Of a stretch of 15,207 bases of DNA, positions 1 to 7,804 are shown one piece after another. The translations under genes were made by a program, and so were the position numbers. The notes under the pieces are model-generated. The model ran no database searches. It had not been told where the DNA came from and saw only the letters and a list, made by a program, of their open reading frames with translations. Every line of letters starts with the position of its first letter. The stretch's first letter is position 1. Source of the stretch: Candidatus Caenarcanales bacterium (GTDB lineage Bacteria; Cyanobacteriota; Vampirovibrionia; LMEP-6097); assembly GCA_021299565.1 (NCBI GenBank), contig JAJTHA010000169.1:1-15207 (forward strand). The letters are read 5' to 3'.

Positions 1-1
1 A

Positions 2-520
2 ATGCATAGATATGGACTTAGTTCAAAAGCCAATTTAAGAACAGATATAGTCAAAGATCATATTAGTAATTTGATTGAAGATAGAATGCATTCAAAAGGA
101 ATGTTTAAAGACATGGAAAAGCCCAGCAATGTTGTAACAGTAGGTTTTAGCTGGGGTGCTGGAATGCAAAAAGAAATGCTAGATAAGTGGGATCAAATTG
201 GAAATGGAGTAAAAGTTGATTTAAGCGTAAGTTTAGATGGAATCAAATACGGTCTAAAAGAGCTTGGTGATGAACTAGACCAAAGACCACTCAACACGCA
301 AAAACATCTTTGCATTTTTCAGAACGGCGATACTTTTCTCAATGGCCATAGACATTGCCGCGAACAGGCTTGTGATGAAATTATTGATGTGGTGGATATC
401 AACCCTGCTGCTGATAGTCATGAACATGTCGATAATTGCGATGAGATTTTGACTAAAGTCAAAGAGAATCTCGATGAGCATATCAGGCACGAAAAAACCC
501 TGGTTTTAGGGCAGGGATAA
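2..520 (+). CDS. Probable alpha/beta-fold serine hydrolase, 3' part
   Basis: The visible 172 residues contain a GFSWGAG motif (residues 48-54) that matches the GxSxG nucleophile elbow of alpha/beta hydrolases, with Ser50 as the likely nucleophile. It follows a hydrophobic strand (VVTVGFS). Downstream, Asp79 (SVSLDG) or Asp110 (QNGD) could be the acidic member, and His140 or His142 (DSHEHVDN) the catalytic histidine. An ATG lies at base 2, but in this fold the nucleophile normally sits after several strands and usually beyond residue 80. I therefore infer that the gene begins left of the window and that this ATG is internal. The C-terminal end is complete. It is convergent with the next gene, 9 bases away. 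No signal peptide can be judged. The substrate is unknown; the fold assignment rests on the elbow motif and residue order only. Confidence 0.6.
   Translation: MHRYGLSSKANLRTDIVKDHISNLIEDRMHSKGMFKDMEKPSNVVTVGFSWGAGMQKEMLDKWDQIGNGVKVDLSVSLDGIKYGLKELGDELDQRPLNTQKHLCIFQNGDTFLNGHRHCREQACDEIIDVVDINPAADSHEHVDNCDEILTKVKENLDEHIRHEKTLVLGQG
492..511 (-). terminator. Possible short intrinsic terminator of the DprA/SLOG-like gene
   Basis: On the minus strand the sequence reads CCCT, loop AAAACC, AGGG, then six T residues. This is a four-base-pair GC-rich stem followed directly by a T-run, about 20 bases past the stop codon of the minus-strand gene ending at 530. It lies inside the last codons of the opposing hydrolase gene. 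The stem is short, so activity is uncertain. Confidence 0.35.
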
Positions 521-529
521 ACTGAAAAT

Positions 530-1084
530 CTAATCCAAATAGAATGTAGTAATAACCTTGCTTAAGCTATAAGCATAATCAATCGCATCCAATAGAGTCT
601 TAGAATCACGATAAAGAAAACAAATCAATTGCTGACACTCAGAAACAATCTCTCTATTGCACAATCTAGAAGCATCTGACAAAAGCATATGCTCTCTTTC
701 TTGATGCTCAATGATATGTTTAACACCAATCAACTGATCTTGCACTTCTTTAATTTGCTGAGCAATTGTTTGAGGCAAAATAACTTTGAGTTTTTCAGGG
801 TTAGCTTTTAAAGCACCTTTGATAGTTGCATAATTCGTTCCACAAAAACCACCACTAGTAATTATTGTGTTTCCGGAAGAAGCCAATCCAAAGGCAATCA
901 TCTCGATGATTTTAATTTGGCTCATCGAAAGATCTTTGGAACCAATCATTGCTATGGCATGATGCCCTTCACCAGTTATGTTTCTAAACTCCTCAGTCAA
1001 ATCCTGAGTAGATAGTGGAACGTCTACAACAGATGAGCCACCCACACTTGATCCGCTTTTAATAGTATCTCCGTAATAAAACAT
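530..1084 (-). CDS. DprA/SLOG-like Rossmann-fold protein, cyanobacterial type
   Basis: The 184-residue protein has an N-terminal tail of about 40 residues rich in Ser, Gly and Val, then a DprA/Smf-like nucleotide-binding fold. The strand AIAMIGS (43-49) is followed by a helix (SQIKIIEMIAFGLASSG), then the signature TSGGFCGTNYATIKGAL (76-92), and KVILPQ (100-105). The C-terminal half (LCNREIVSECQQLICF, 141-156) resembles a family I recall from cyanobacteria annotated as DNA recombination-mediator protein A. It is much shorter than true DprA (about 280-380 residues) and lacks the N-terminal SAM-like and C-terminal winged-helix regions. A role in binding single-stranded DNA during transformation is therefore possible but unproven, and a SLOG nucleotide-sensing role is an alternative. 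It is divergent from pcrA across 126 bases. No Shine-Dalgarno motif precedes the ATG. Confidence 0.75.
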   Translation of the reverse strand: MFYYGDTIKSGSSVGGSSVVDVPLSTQDLTEEFRNITGEGHHAIAMIGSKDLSMSQIKIIEMIAFGLASSGNTIITSGGFCGTNYATIKGALKANPEKLKVILPQTIAQQIKEVQDQLIGVKHIIEHQEREHMLLSDASRLCNREIVSECQQLICFLYRDSKTLLDAIDYAYSLSKVITTFYLD

Positions 1085-1210
1085 CTTTATTTATCAAACT
1101 CTCTTAGACAATTTTTACCCATTAATTGGCTAAAATGTACTATGATTGTTTGCAGCACAATACATTTTAATGGCTTGCAGCGCTACTACAAAATAAAGAA
1201 ATACTAAATA

Positions 1211-3616
1211 ATGACAATTGCTCAAGAAAATAACTATTCGTCACAAGCCAAGATTCTCGACAAACTCAACTCAGAACAAAGACAGGCAGCGGCACATAAA
1301 GGATCTCCTCTATTAGTTTTGGCTGGAGCTGGAAGCGGCAAAACAAGAGTTTTAACTCACAAAATTGCGTACTTAATCTGTGGTGGAGCTCATCCGGCTT
1401 CTATATTATCAGTTACATTTACAAACAAAGCAGCTAAAGAAATGAAAGAGAGAATAGTTCAACTTGTTGAAGGTGAGCAAATCAAGCATGCCTGGATAGG
1501 AACTTTTCACGCTGTATGCGCCCGCATTCTTAGAGAAAATATTCAAGAGCTTAGAGTAACTAGCCCTGAAGGTCAAATCAGAGAATGGACCAAAAACTTC
1601 ACAATTTTTGATGAAACAGATTCAGTTAACACAGTTAAACAAGCGATCAAAACACTAGACCTTGATCCAAAAATTTACAACCCAAAAGCAATCAAATACA
1701 GAATCAGCGAACTCAAAAACAACAAAAAATTTGCTAGAGATTTTTCTAGTGAGTCTATTAATTTCAGAGAAGAAAAAATCTCTCAAATATATTCCAAATA
1801 CGAAGAGATGATGGCGCGCAATAATGCTCTGGATTTTGACGATCTACTACTATTCACGGTTTTACTGCTGCAACAAAAGCCAGAAATCAGAACTTACTAC
1901 CATAATCGTTTCAAACATATTTTAGTAGATGAGTATCAGGATACAAATCACGCTCAATACGAGATCATTAGACTGATTGCAGAAGGCTGCCTGAAAGAGC
2001 ATAGAGACTCAATCATTAATGGCGCTGATGACAGGCTTTCTATTGAATTCAAGTCAGGACAGAGAACTCTTACGGTGGTTGGAGACGTTGATCAGAGTAT
2101 CTATTCTTGGAGAGGAGCTGATTTCAAAATCATTATTGGATTTCAAAAAGATTATCCAAGTTCTGATTTAATCAAATTACAAAACAACTATAGATCTTGT
2201 TCCAATATTCTAAAAGTTGCCGATTCGATTATCGCCAATAATACAGAAAGAATAGACAAAAACCTAATCGCCACAAAAGCTGATGGTGACAAGATTACAG
2301 TCTTTGAAGCGCAAGATGAATTAGAGGAAGCTCAATTCATAGCAGCAGAAATCCAAAAACGCATTGCAGCAGGATCAAGACTAAAAGATTTTGCGGTGCT
2401 TTATCGAACTAACGTGCAGTCAAGGGCAATTGAAGAAGCGTTTCTGAGAAGAAATATTCCTTATGTGATTGTTGGCGGCTTTAGATTTTATGACCGCAAA
2501 GAAATCAAGGATGTCATTTCTTACCTCAAATGTATCCTCAATCCATCTGATGGAGAGAGTCTGAAACGCATTATCAATGAGCCTCGCAGAGGCATTGGTG
2601 CAACCACAGTTTCAAGAATAGAAGAATACGCTTCGGGATATGGTTATAGTCTTTATCGAGCGATGATGGAAGTTGATGATATTGCAGATTTAAGCTCAGC
2701 TGTTAAACAAAAAATCAAAAACTTTATAGATTTCATAGAAGCTTGCAGGCAAGCCGAAAAATCTCTGGCAGTTCCAGATCTCATCGAATATATAGTTGAT
2801 GAAAGTGGCTATATGTTGATGCTTAGAGAGGTTGCTGATACTGACTCAGAATCTAGAATAGAAAACATTCATGAATTGATAGGAGTCGCCTCAGATTTTG
2901 ATACGAATAGAGAAGAAAAAGATCTAGCTTCATTTTTGGCAGAGGTTTCTTTATTAAGTGACTTAGACAATACCAAAGCAAATCTAAGTAACGTTACTAT
3001 GATGACCCTACATGCAGCGAAGGGTCTAGAATTCCCGGTAGTTTTTATTGCCGGAATGGAAGAAGGAGTCTTGCCACATCAAAGATCTCTTCAGTCAAAT
3101 GATCCTAGCCAAATAGAAGAAGAAAGAAGATTGATGTATGTAGGTGTGACCAGAGCAGAAGACAAACTATATTTGACTCATGCTAGACGTAGAAGAGTCT
3201 TTGGGCAGTCTGAATATGCCATGGCTAGTAGATTTCTTGAAGAGGCTCCAAGAGAGCTACTCAGCGGCTATTACGGGCAATCAGCTTCTAATGATAGGGA
3301 ATCAAGCTTCCATAAATCTAATTCCGTCAAAAATCAATACAACGACAACCAGACAGATGATACAAGTCACTGGGATACACCGACTAAGTCTCTTTCAGAC
3401 TTTTATGATCGCAAAATTGCAACCAAAAGCAAAAGCAATAATGATTTCAAAGTGGAATTCAAAGTCGGGGATAAAATCAAACATGTTAAGTTTGGAGAAG
3501 GAATCATCACCCAAGTGCTTGGTTCAGGCGAAAAACTACTCTACAACATTGAATTTACTGGTATCAAAAAATTAATTGATCCAAAATTTGCAAAACTCAT
3601 TAAAATATCTATATGA
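1211..3616 (+). CDS. pcrA: ATP-dependent DNA helicase PcrA/UvrD (superfamily 1A)
   Basis: This 801-residue 3'-5' DNA helicase acts in nucleotide excision repair, replication restart and removal of stalled RNA polymerase. All superfamily 1A motifs are present: Walker A AGAGSGKT (38-45), TxGTFHA-type motif Ib (97-101), motif II DEYQDTN (240-246), motif III GDVDQSIYSWRGAD (291-304), motif IV NYRS (326-329), motif V TLHAAKGLEF (599-608) and motif VI RRLMYVGVTRA (639-649). After a polar linker (about 685-745), residues 748-800 (KVGDKIKHVKFGEGII...) form the PcrA-type Tudor-like tail known to bind RNA polymerase; this favours PcrA over Rep. Compared with Bacillus-type PcrA there are about 25-30 extra residues between motifs II and III (about 258-287). 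The stop codon overlaps the rodA start as ATGA. No Shine-Dalgarno motif is visible before the ATG. Confidence 0.96.
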   Translation: MTIAQENNYSSQAKILDKLNSEQRQAAAHKGSPLLVLAGAGSGKTRVLTHKIAYLICGGAHPASILSVTFTNKAAKEMKERIVQLVEGEQIKHAWIGTFHAVCARILRENIQELRVTSPEGQIREWTKNFTIFDETDSVNTVKQAIKTLDLDPKIYNPKAIKYRISELKNNKKFARDFSSESINFREEKISQIYSKYEEMMARNNALDFDDLLLFTVLLLQQKPEIRTYYHNRFKHILVDEYQDTNHAQYEIIRLIAEGCLKEHRDSIINGADDRLSIEFKSGQRTLTVVGDVDQSIYSWRGADFKIIIGFQKDYPSSDLIKLQNNYRSCSNILKVADSIIANNTERIDKNLIATKADGDKITVFEAQDELEEAQFIAAEIQKRIAAGSRLKDFAVLYRTNVQSRAIEEAFLRRNIPYVIVGGFRFYDRKEIKDVISYLKCILNPSDGESLKRIINEPRRGIGATTVSRIEEYASGYGYSLYRAMMEVDDIADLSSAVKQKIKNFIDFIEACRQAEKSLAVPDLIEYIVDESGYMLMLREVADTDSESRIENIHELIGVASDFDTNREEKDLASFLAEVSLLSDLDNTKANLSNVTMMTLHAAKGLEFPVVFIAGMEEGVLPHQRSLQSNDPSQIEEERRLMYVGVTRAEDKLYLTHARRRRVFGQSEYAMASRFLEEAPRELLSGYYGQSASNDRESSFHKSNSVKNQYNDNQTDDTSHWDTPTKSLSDFYDRKIATKSKSNNDFKVEFKVGDKIKHVKFGEGIITQVLGSGEKLLYNIEFTGIKKLIDPKFAKLIKISI

Positions 3617-4869
3617 AGCTTGATATTCGTCTTCCTGATCAAGGGCTAATTTTAAATGTTGTTGCAATATTGGCAGTTGGATTAATCGCTCTTGCTAGTG
3701 CAGCTCACGGCGAGTTTCTTGTTAGACAAATTATTTATATAGTAGTTGGAGCAGGTTTGATGATGTTTATTTATCGAATTTGTGATTTAGGATTTTTCCA
3801 GCGCAATGTAGTTAGCATTTATATTTTTAACATCGCATTATTACTAGCTCTAAAAGCCTTTGGTACAACTGTTCTAGGCGCACAGCGCTGGATCAAGCTC
3901 GGTCCAGTTAGCATTCAACCAAGTGAGATAGCTAAAGTTTGTTTGATCATAACCCTTGCTGTTTGGTTATCTCGCAATCCTATTCGCAATTACATTGATA
4001 TAGTAAAAACTCTTGCGATAGTGGCAATACCCGCACTTTTCGTGGTGATACAACCAGACTTAGGTACCACTCTAGTTTATATAGCAATTAGCTTTGGGAT
4101 GATTTTTTGGGCCGGAGCTTCTCTAGTCGAAATTATGGTTTTAATTTCTCCAGTTGCAACAGCAATTCTGGCTTCACTTGGCAATAAAATCTTTGAATAT
4201 CAAGATGGTATTCTAGATTTTTCAATCACTATACCAGTTGTCATTTTTTGGCTGATCTTAATTGCAATAACAACTTGGAGATATAGAGCTTGGGAATCCC
4301 CTCTCAAAAGTTTTGGAGTGACGTCTTTGCTGGCTGGCAATATTTTGGTAATGGTATTTAAATCAATTGCCTGGGGGTTATTGAAAGACTACCAACAAAA
4401 ACGTTTAACGATTTTTATGGATCCTTATGTAGATCCTCTTGGCTCGGGCTATCACATTATTCAAAGCCTATACGCTATTGGCAGCGGTGGTATGTGGGGC
4501 AAAGGTCCGATGCACGGAGATTTAACTCAAGGACAATTTGTACCAGAGCAACATACAGATTTTATTTTTTCTGCAATAGGAGAAGAGTATGGATTTATTG
4601 GATCTATATTTGTTGTTTTTCTTTATGGGCTTTTGTGTTTAAAAATTATCCAAAGGGCATCAGACGCTGAGTCTCGCTTTGCATCATTAATTGCAATTGG
4701 TACTTTTTCTATGATGTTTTTTCATATCTTTGTAAATATAGGCATGACATTAAGCGTAATGCCTATCACTGGAGTACCGTTACCTTTTATGAGTTATGGT
4801 GGAAGTTCTCTTCTGGTGAATTTATTTTTGGTAACTTTAATTGCAAAAGGCAGTAAAGAAAAGTTTTAA
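3613..4869 (+). CDS. rodA: RodA, SEDS-family peptidoglycan glycosyltransferase
   Basis: The 418-residue polytopic inner-membrane protein polymerises lipid II into glycan strands for cell elongation, normally with a class B penicillin-binding protein. SEDS motifs appear in order: GAQRWIKLGPVSIQPSEIAK (89-108), QPDLGTTL (147-154), DPYVDPLGSGYHIIQS (270-285), IGSGGMWGKG (289-298), FVPEQHTDFIFSAIGEEYGF (309-328) and NIGMTLSVMPITGVPLPFMS (375-394), followed by YGGSSLL. The HIIQS, PE.HTDFIF and GVPLPF wording is closer to RodA than to FtsW. One of Asp270 or Asp274 should be the catalytic residue of the large extracytoplasmic loop. A partly hydrophobic stretch at about 188-232, between the QPDLGT helix and the catalytic loop, looks longer than in typical RodA. 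It starts inside the pcrA stop (ATGA), so it is probably translationally coupled. No mreBCD or pbp2 gene is adjacent. It ends 5 bases from the convergent M23 gene. Confidence 0.92.
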   Translation: MKLDIRLPDQGLILNVVAILAVGLIALASAAHGEFLVRQIIYIVVGAGLMMFIYRICDLGFFQRNVVSIYIFNIALLLALKAFGTTVLGAQRWIKLGPVSIQPSEIAKVCLIITLAVWLSRNPIRNYIDIVKTLAIVAIPALFVVIQPDLGTTLVYIAISFGMIFWAGASLVEIMVLISPVATAILASLGNKIFEYQDGILDFSITIPVVIFWLILIAITTWRYRAWESPLKSFGVTSLLAGNILVMVFKSIAWGLLKDYQQKRLTIFMDPYVDPLGSGYHIIQSLYAIGSGGMWGKGPMHGDLTQGQFVPEQHTDFIFSAIGEEYGFIGSIFVVFLYGLLCLKIIQRASDAESRFASLIAIGTFSMMFFHIFVNIGMTLSVMPITGVPLPFMSYGGSSLLVNLFLVTLIAKGSKEKF

Positions 4870-4874
4870 TAGAT

Positions 4875-5768
4875 CTAATCTAGTTCCTTACTCACTAATC
4901 CCTCAGGATCAGTTGAAGTTCCATAGAGATACAAACCCCAATGCAAATGCGGTCCAGTCGAAATACCGGTGTGACCAACTTCGCCGATTTTATCTCCAGT
5001 TTTAAGAATGTCACCTTCTTTAACATCTATTTTATTCAAGTGCATATAAATAGTTGTGATTCCCTGTCCATGATCCATAACTACAGAATTGCCATGCACC
5101 ACAAAACCGTCTTTTTCATAACCACACATCAGCACCTTGCCAGGAGCAGGCGCAAGCACAGGCGCGCCAGTATTAGCGGCAAAATCCAAACCTTTATGAT
5201 AACTATCAACTGGTCCACCATTATATGAACGCTTCACGCCAAAAGGGCTTGATTTGGGTGCTTTAGATGGATAAACAAATTTACCATCCCACATTTTATT
5301 AGTGCTTATCGTATGTAAAGAATTATAAACAGCCTTAAGTTCTTTATCTGTTGCCTCTAGATCACTTTTACTTGGATCTAACCAAATTTTAGATACTGGT
5401 TTTTTATTATCATCAACTTTAATATCAATTCTTTCCTGCCAGCTCTCTCCAACTTTTGCAAGCACTGCATAGCCGCCTGGCTTGCATAGATTTTCTACTG
5501 GCAAAATAGCTCTATAAAAACTTTGCCCATCTTTTTCTACTTTGAACATTTTATATTCTATGCCGCCGTACCAAAGCTTTGGTTCTGATTGTGAGTTCTT
5601 GACTGTTGCATAGATAAACTCACCTTGTTTGACTTTGACTTTATCTACATCTAGATCTGGGCTCAGGCTTGCAATCGGAGCTTCAGTAGTCGCGGCTGGA
5701 GCTGCTTGAGGGGTTGCTGCCATTGCTTGCATGGTAATTGCCAAAATGCATATTAATAAAATTCGCAT
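4875..5768 (-). CDS. Secreted M23 (LytM/lysostaphin-type) metallopeptidase
   Basis: The protein has 297 residues. Residues 1-18 form a signal peptide (MRILLICILAITMQAMA, then AT) with an AMA-type cleavage site, followed by an Ala/Pro/Thr-rich stretch. Residues 38-120 form a beta-rich segment that resembles a stalk domain. The M23 domain spans about 165-297 and keeps the zinc ligands His191 and Asp195 (YHKGLDFA), His276 within GPHLHWG (His274-x-His276), and the additional His243 (YMHLN). These make an active enzyme likely rather than a degenerate EnvC/NlpD-type activator. The predicted role is hydrolysis of peptide cross-bridges in periplasmic peptidoglycan. It is convergent with rodA, another wall gene, but not co-transcribed with it. 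A TAAAAT box lies only six bases before the ATG and no Shine-Dalgarno site is seen, so a very short or absent leader is possible. Confidence 0.92.
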   Translation of the reverse strand: MRILLICILAITMQAMAATPQAAPAATTEAPIASLSPDLDVDKVKVKQGEFIYATVKNSQSEPKLWYGGIEYKMFKVEKDGQSFYRAILPVENLCKPGGYAVLAKVGESWQERIDIKVDDNKKPVSKIWLDPSKSDLEATDKELKAVYNSLHTISTNKMWDGKFVYPSKAPKSSPFGVKRSYNGGPVDSYHKGLDFAANTGAPVLAPAPGKVLMCGYEKDGFVVHGNSVVMDHGQGITTIYMHLNKIDVKEGDILKTGDKIGEVGHTGISTGPHLHWGLYLYGTSTDPEGLVSKELD

Positions 5769-5804
5769 TTTTAAATTTTAGCATTAATAAATTTACTCTA
5801 GTCT

Positions 5805-5900
5805 CGTCATCCTGAGGAGTGGACGAAGTCCACGACGTCAGGATCCAAATACCTGATGCATCGTGGATCCTGACGGTCGCGGCGCTCCCTCAGGATGACG
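5805..5900. repeat. Nested palindromic repeat element (GTCATCCTGAGG type)
   Basis: A GC-rich island of 96 bases lies in AT-rich surroundings. The outer arms are a perfect 13-bp inverted repeat, CGTCATCCTGAGG (5805-5817) and CCTCAGGATGACG (5888-5900). Nested inside is a perfect 12-bp inverted repeat, CGTCAGGATCCA (5836-5847) and TGGATCCTGACG (5864-5875). Between the left arms is a small hairpin, GTGGAC-GAA-GTCCAC (5819-5833). The inner loop holds the palindrome GATGCATC (5855-5862). The outer arm partly repeats the inner one (GTCATCCTGA and GTCAGGATCC share the ATCCTGA core), as expected of a small palindromic repeat family. It has no coding capacity and no transposase. It begins 13 bases beyond the ABC exporter stop and may act as that gene's transcript end, although no T-run follows. 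Confidence 0.8.
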
Positions 5901-5912
5901 CGCAGGGCAGGG

Positions 5913-7745
5913 TTATTTCAACAGCGCCGCATAAGCTGCATCTTGCTTCAAAAGCTCTTCATGACTACCAGCTTCAAGAATTTTACCTTCTTTCAAATAA
6001 ACAATTTTGTCACAAGATTTAATAGTAGAAAGCCTATGAGCAATAATGATCACCGTTCGTGTTTCCATTAATTTATTAATTGACCTGTACACAAACTCTT
6101 GAGATTCATTATCCAAGGCACTAGTAGGTTCATCCAAAACAATAATAGGAGCCTGACTAATAAAAGCTCTAGCTAAAGCGATACGCTGTTTTTGTCCAAT
6201 CGACAATTTAGAACCACCCTCACCAATATCGCTATCCAAACCATTTTCAAGCCTTATTAGAAAATTTTCTACAAAAGATTCTCTAGCTGCTTTTTCAACC
6301 ATAGAATTTTGTTCTTCTAGGCTATATTCTTGAAAGTTGTCTAAACCTAGTAAAATATTTTCTCTTATTGTTCCAGAAAATAATAAAGGCTCTTGCGTAA
6401 CAAAAGCAATGTATGAACGGAGATGATGCAGATCAAGATGTTTTATATCAATGCTGTCAATCGTTATTGAACCACTATCGATTTCATAAAACCTTGGTAA
6501 CAAATTAATTAAGCTAGTTTTACCACCACCGCTAGGTCCAACCAAAGCCAAACTGGTTTTTGCTGGAATCACCAAATTGAAATCATCAAATATTTTTCTA
6601 GTGTCATAAGAAAAATTGACATGCTTAAATTCAATACATCCTTCCAAAAATTCCGGAGCTTTAGCTTGCTCACTAGTCAAAGCTTTTGCTTCTTGAACTG
6701 GCATCTCCAAGAAATCATAAACTCTATCTGCAACACCAAGTGCTGATTGAAATATTGTTGCCACTCTACCTAATCGTTTAATTGGATCATACATCAATAT
6801 AGATGTAACAAAAAAAGATGAAAACTCACCAACCGTCAAAAGCTCTTGGGAAACAGCTTGCAAGCCAAGAAACAGAATCACAGCTATTCCACAAGCGCCA
6901 ATTAAATTAGTTAAAGGCGAAACTAGAGCCATGTAGTAAGCCCATTTGTCAAAAAGTTTGTGTAGTATTTTTGACTCTTCGAAAAATTTATTATTGCGCC
7001 AAGTTTCAAGATTATAAGCCTTAATAATAGTTTGGTTACGAATTGTCTCAGCGACAAAACTAGAATTATTACCTACAAAATCCTGCCCTTTTTTTGCATA
7101 AGATCTTATCGACTTACCAATCTTCACTACCGGCAAAGCAAAAAGAGGTATGACCAAGGCGCTGACCAAAGTTAATTTCCAATTGATTACTAAAAGCCAG
7201 AGCGCCAAAAAAAACGCGCTAAAACTTTCGGAGAATAAATTCATCACAGTCTCTGCTAGCCATGACTGCAAACTTTGCAAATCACTGGTAACAACAGAAA
7301 CTAAAGAACCAGAATCTAGATCTTTATGTTGTTTAATTGAAAGTTGATTTATGTGTTGGTGGAATTTCTCGCGCAGAGATTTGACCACCAAAAGACCAAG
7401 TTTACGAGAATTATATTGGTAAATAAATTTGAATATTGCTTCCAAGGAAAATAAGCCAATGATAGACAAAGGCAAAACAAAATATAGGTTTGAGGCCTGC
7501 CAATAAAACATATCCAAATTGATATGCTCTTGCACAAACTGCGATGACATCAATTGCTTAGGCAAAATACAAAAACTTTCATTATGTGCTTCTAGGGCAG
7601 CAAGTCCATCAATAGAAATCTTAATGAACCAAGAAGGTAATACTCCAATCAAGCCGCTAAAAGCCATAGCCGCGATTGCCAAGAGAAACACAGGCAAATA
7701 AGGTTTGGCTTCAATTATTAATTTTTTACTCGTGCTTAAGGACAT
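5913..7745 (-). CDS. MsbA-type ABC exporter (TMD-NBD half-transporter)
   Basis: This 610-residue type IV exporter half-unit works as a homodimer or heterodimer in the inner membrane. The transmembrane domain covers about residues 15-325; hydrophobic segments are clear at about 17-40, 88-108, 165-208 and 270-318. The loop between the first two segments (about 45-85) is long. The nucleotide-binding domain starts near 369 and is complete: Walker A GPSGGGKT (403-410), Q-loop Gln451, signature LSIGQ (514-518), Walker B IIVLDE (534-539), D-loop SALD (542-545) and H-loop His570. The signature reads LSIGQ instead of LSGGQ, a conservative variant. Overall similarity is to MsbA and multidrug exporters, so the cargo could be lipid or drugs. 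It is divergent from a TetR gene 59 bases away, with a palindromic operator between them, so repression by TetR is likely. Confidence 0.93.
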   Translation of the reverse strand: MSLSTSKKLIIEAKPYLPVFLLAIAAMAFSGLIGVLPSWFIKISIDGLAALEAHNESFCILPKQLMSSQFVQEHINLDMFYWQASNLYFVLPLSIIGLFSLEAIFKFIYQYNSRKLGLLVVKSLREKFHQHINQLSIKQHKDLDSGSLVSVVTSDLQSLQSWLAETVMNLFSESFSAFFLALWLLVINWKLTLVSALVIPLFALPVVKIGKSIRSYAKKGQDFVGNNSSFVAETIRNQTIIKAYNLETWRNNKFFEESKILHKLFDKWAYYMALVSPLTNLIGACGIAVILFLGLQAVSQELLTVGEFSSFFVTSILMYDPIKRLGRVATIFQSALGVADRVYDFLEMPVQEAKALTSEQAKAPEFLEGCIEFKHVNFSYDTRKIFDDFNLVIPAKTSLALVGPSGGGKTSLINLLPRFYEIDSGSITIDSIDIKHLDLHHLRSYIAFVTQEPLLFSGTIRENILLGLDNFQEYSLEEQNSMVEKAARESFVENFLIRLENGLDSDIGEGGSKLSIGQKQRIALARAFISQAPIIVLDEPTSALDNESQEFVYRSINKLMETRTVIIIAHRLSTIKSCDKIVYLKEGKILEAGSHEELLKQDAAYAALLK

Positions 7746-7765
7746 TTTGATAACAAGTCTAAATC

Positions 7766-7783
7766 TTAACCTAATTAGGTTAA
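7766..7783. promoter_or_regulatory. Perfect 18-bp palindrome, probable TetR operator
   Basis: TTAACCTAATTAGGTTAA is identical to its reverse complement. It is centred in the 59-base gap between the divergent exporter and TetR start codons. A plausible minus-strand promoter brackets it: TTTTAA at 7791-7786 and TAAGAT at 7768-7763 with 17-base spacing. On the plus strand, TTGATA (7747-7752) and CCTAAT (7770-7775) have 17-base spacing. In both cases the palindrome overlaps the promoter core, which would allow one repressor dimer pair to block both genes. The palindrome is directly seen; the operator role is inferred from position and symmetry. Confidence 0.72.
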
Positions 7784-7804
7784 AATTAAAAACTAATCAC
7801 AATC

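Noticed and set aside
275..490. Antisense open frame under the hydrolase gene, and similar long antisense frames under mutL, clpB, thiolase and the exporter
   Set aside because: These are shadow frames: no start signals, no recognisable domains, and they lie opposite strongly conserved coding regions.
1085..1210. Promoter in the gap between the DprA-like gene and pcrA
   Set aside because: TATGAT (1141-1146) is a possible -10 box but lacks a convincing -35 element. TTGCAGC occurs twice nearby (at about 1150 and 1175) without clear meaning. Too weak to list.
4870..4882. Small inverted repeat TAGAT-CTA-ATCTA between rodA and the M23 gene
   Set aside because: Five AT-rich base pairs with a three-base loop and no T-run; expected by chance in AT-rich DNA.
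5819..6022. Open frame of 67 codons running through the palindromic repeat
   Set aside because: It lies across the repeat and the antisense of the exporter's 3' end; its composition comes from the palindrome, and no family feature is seen.
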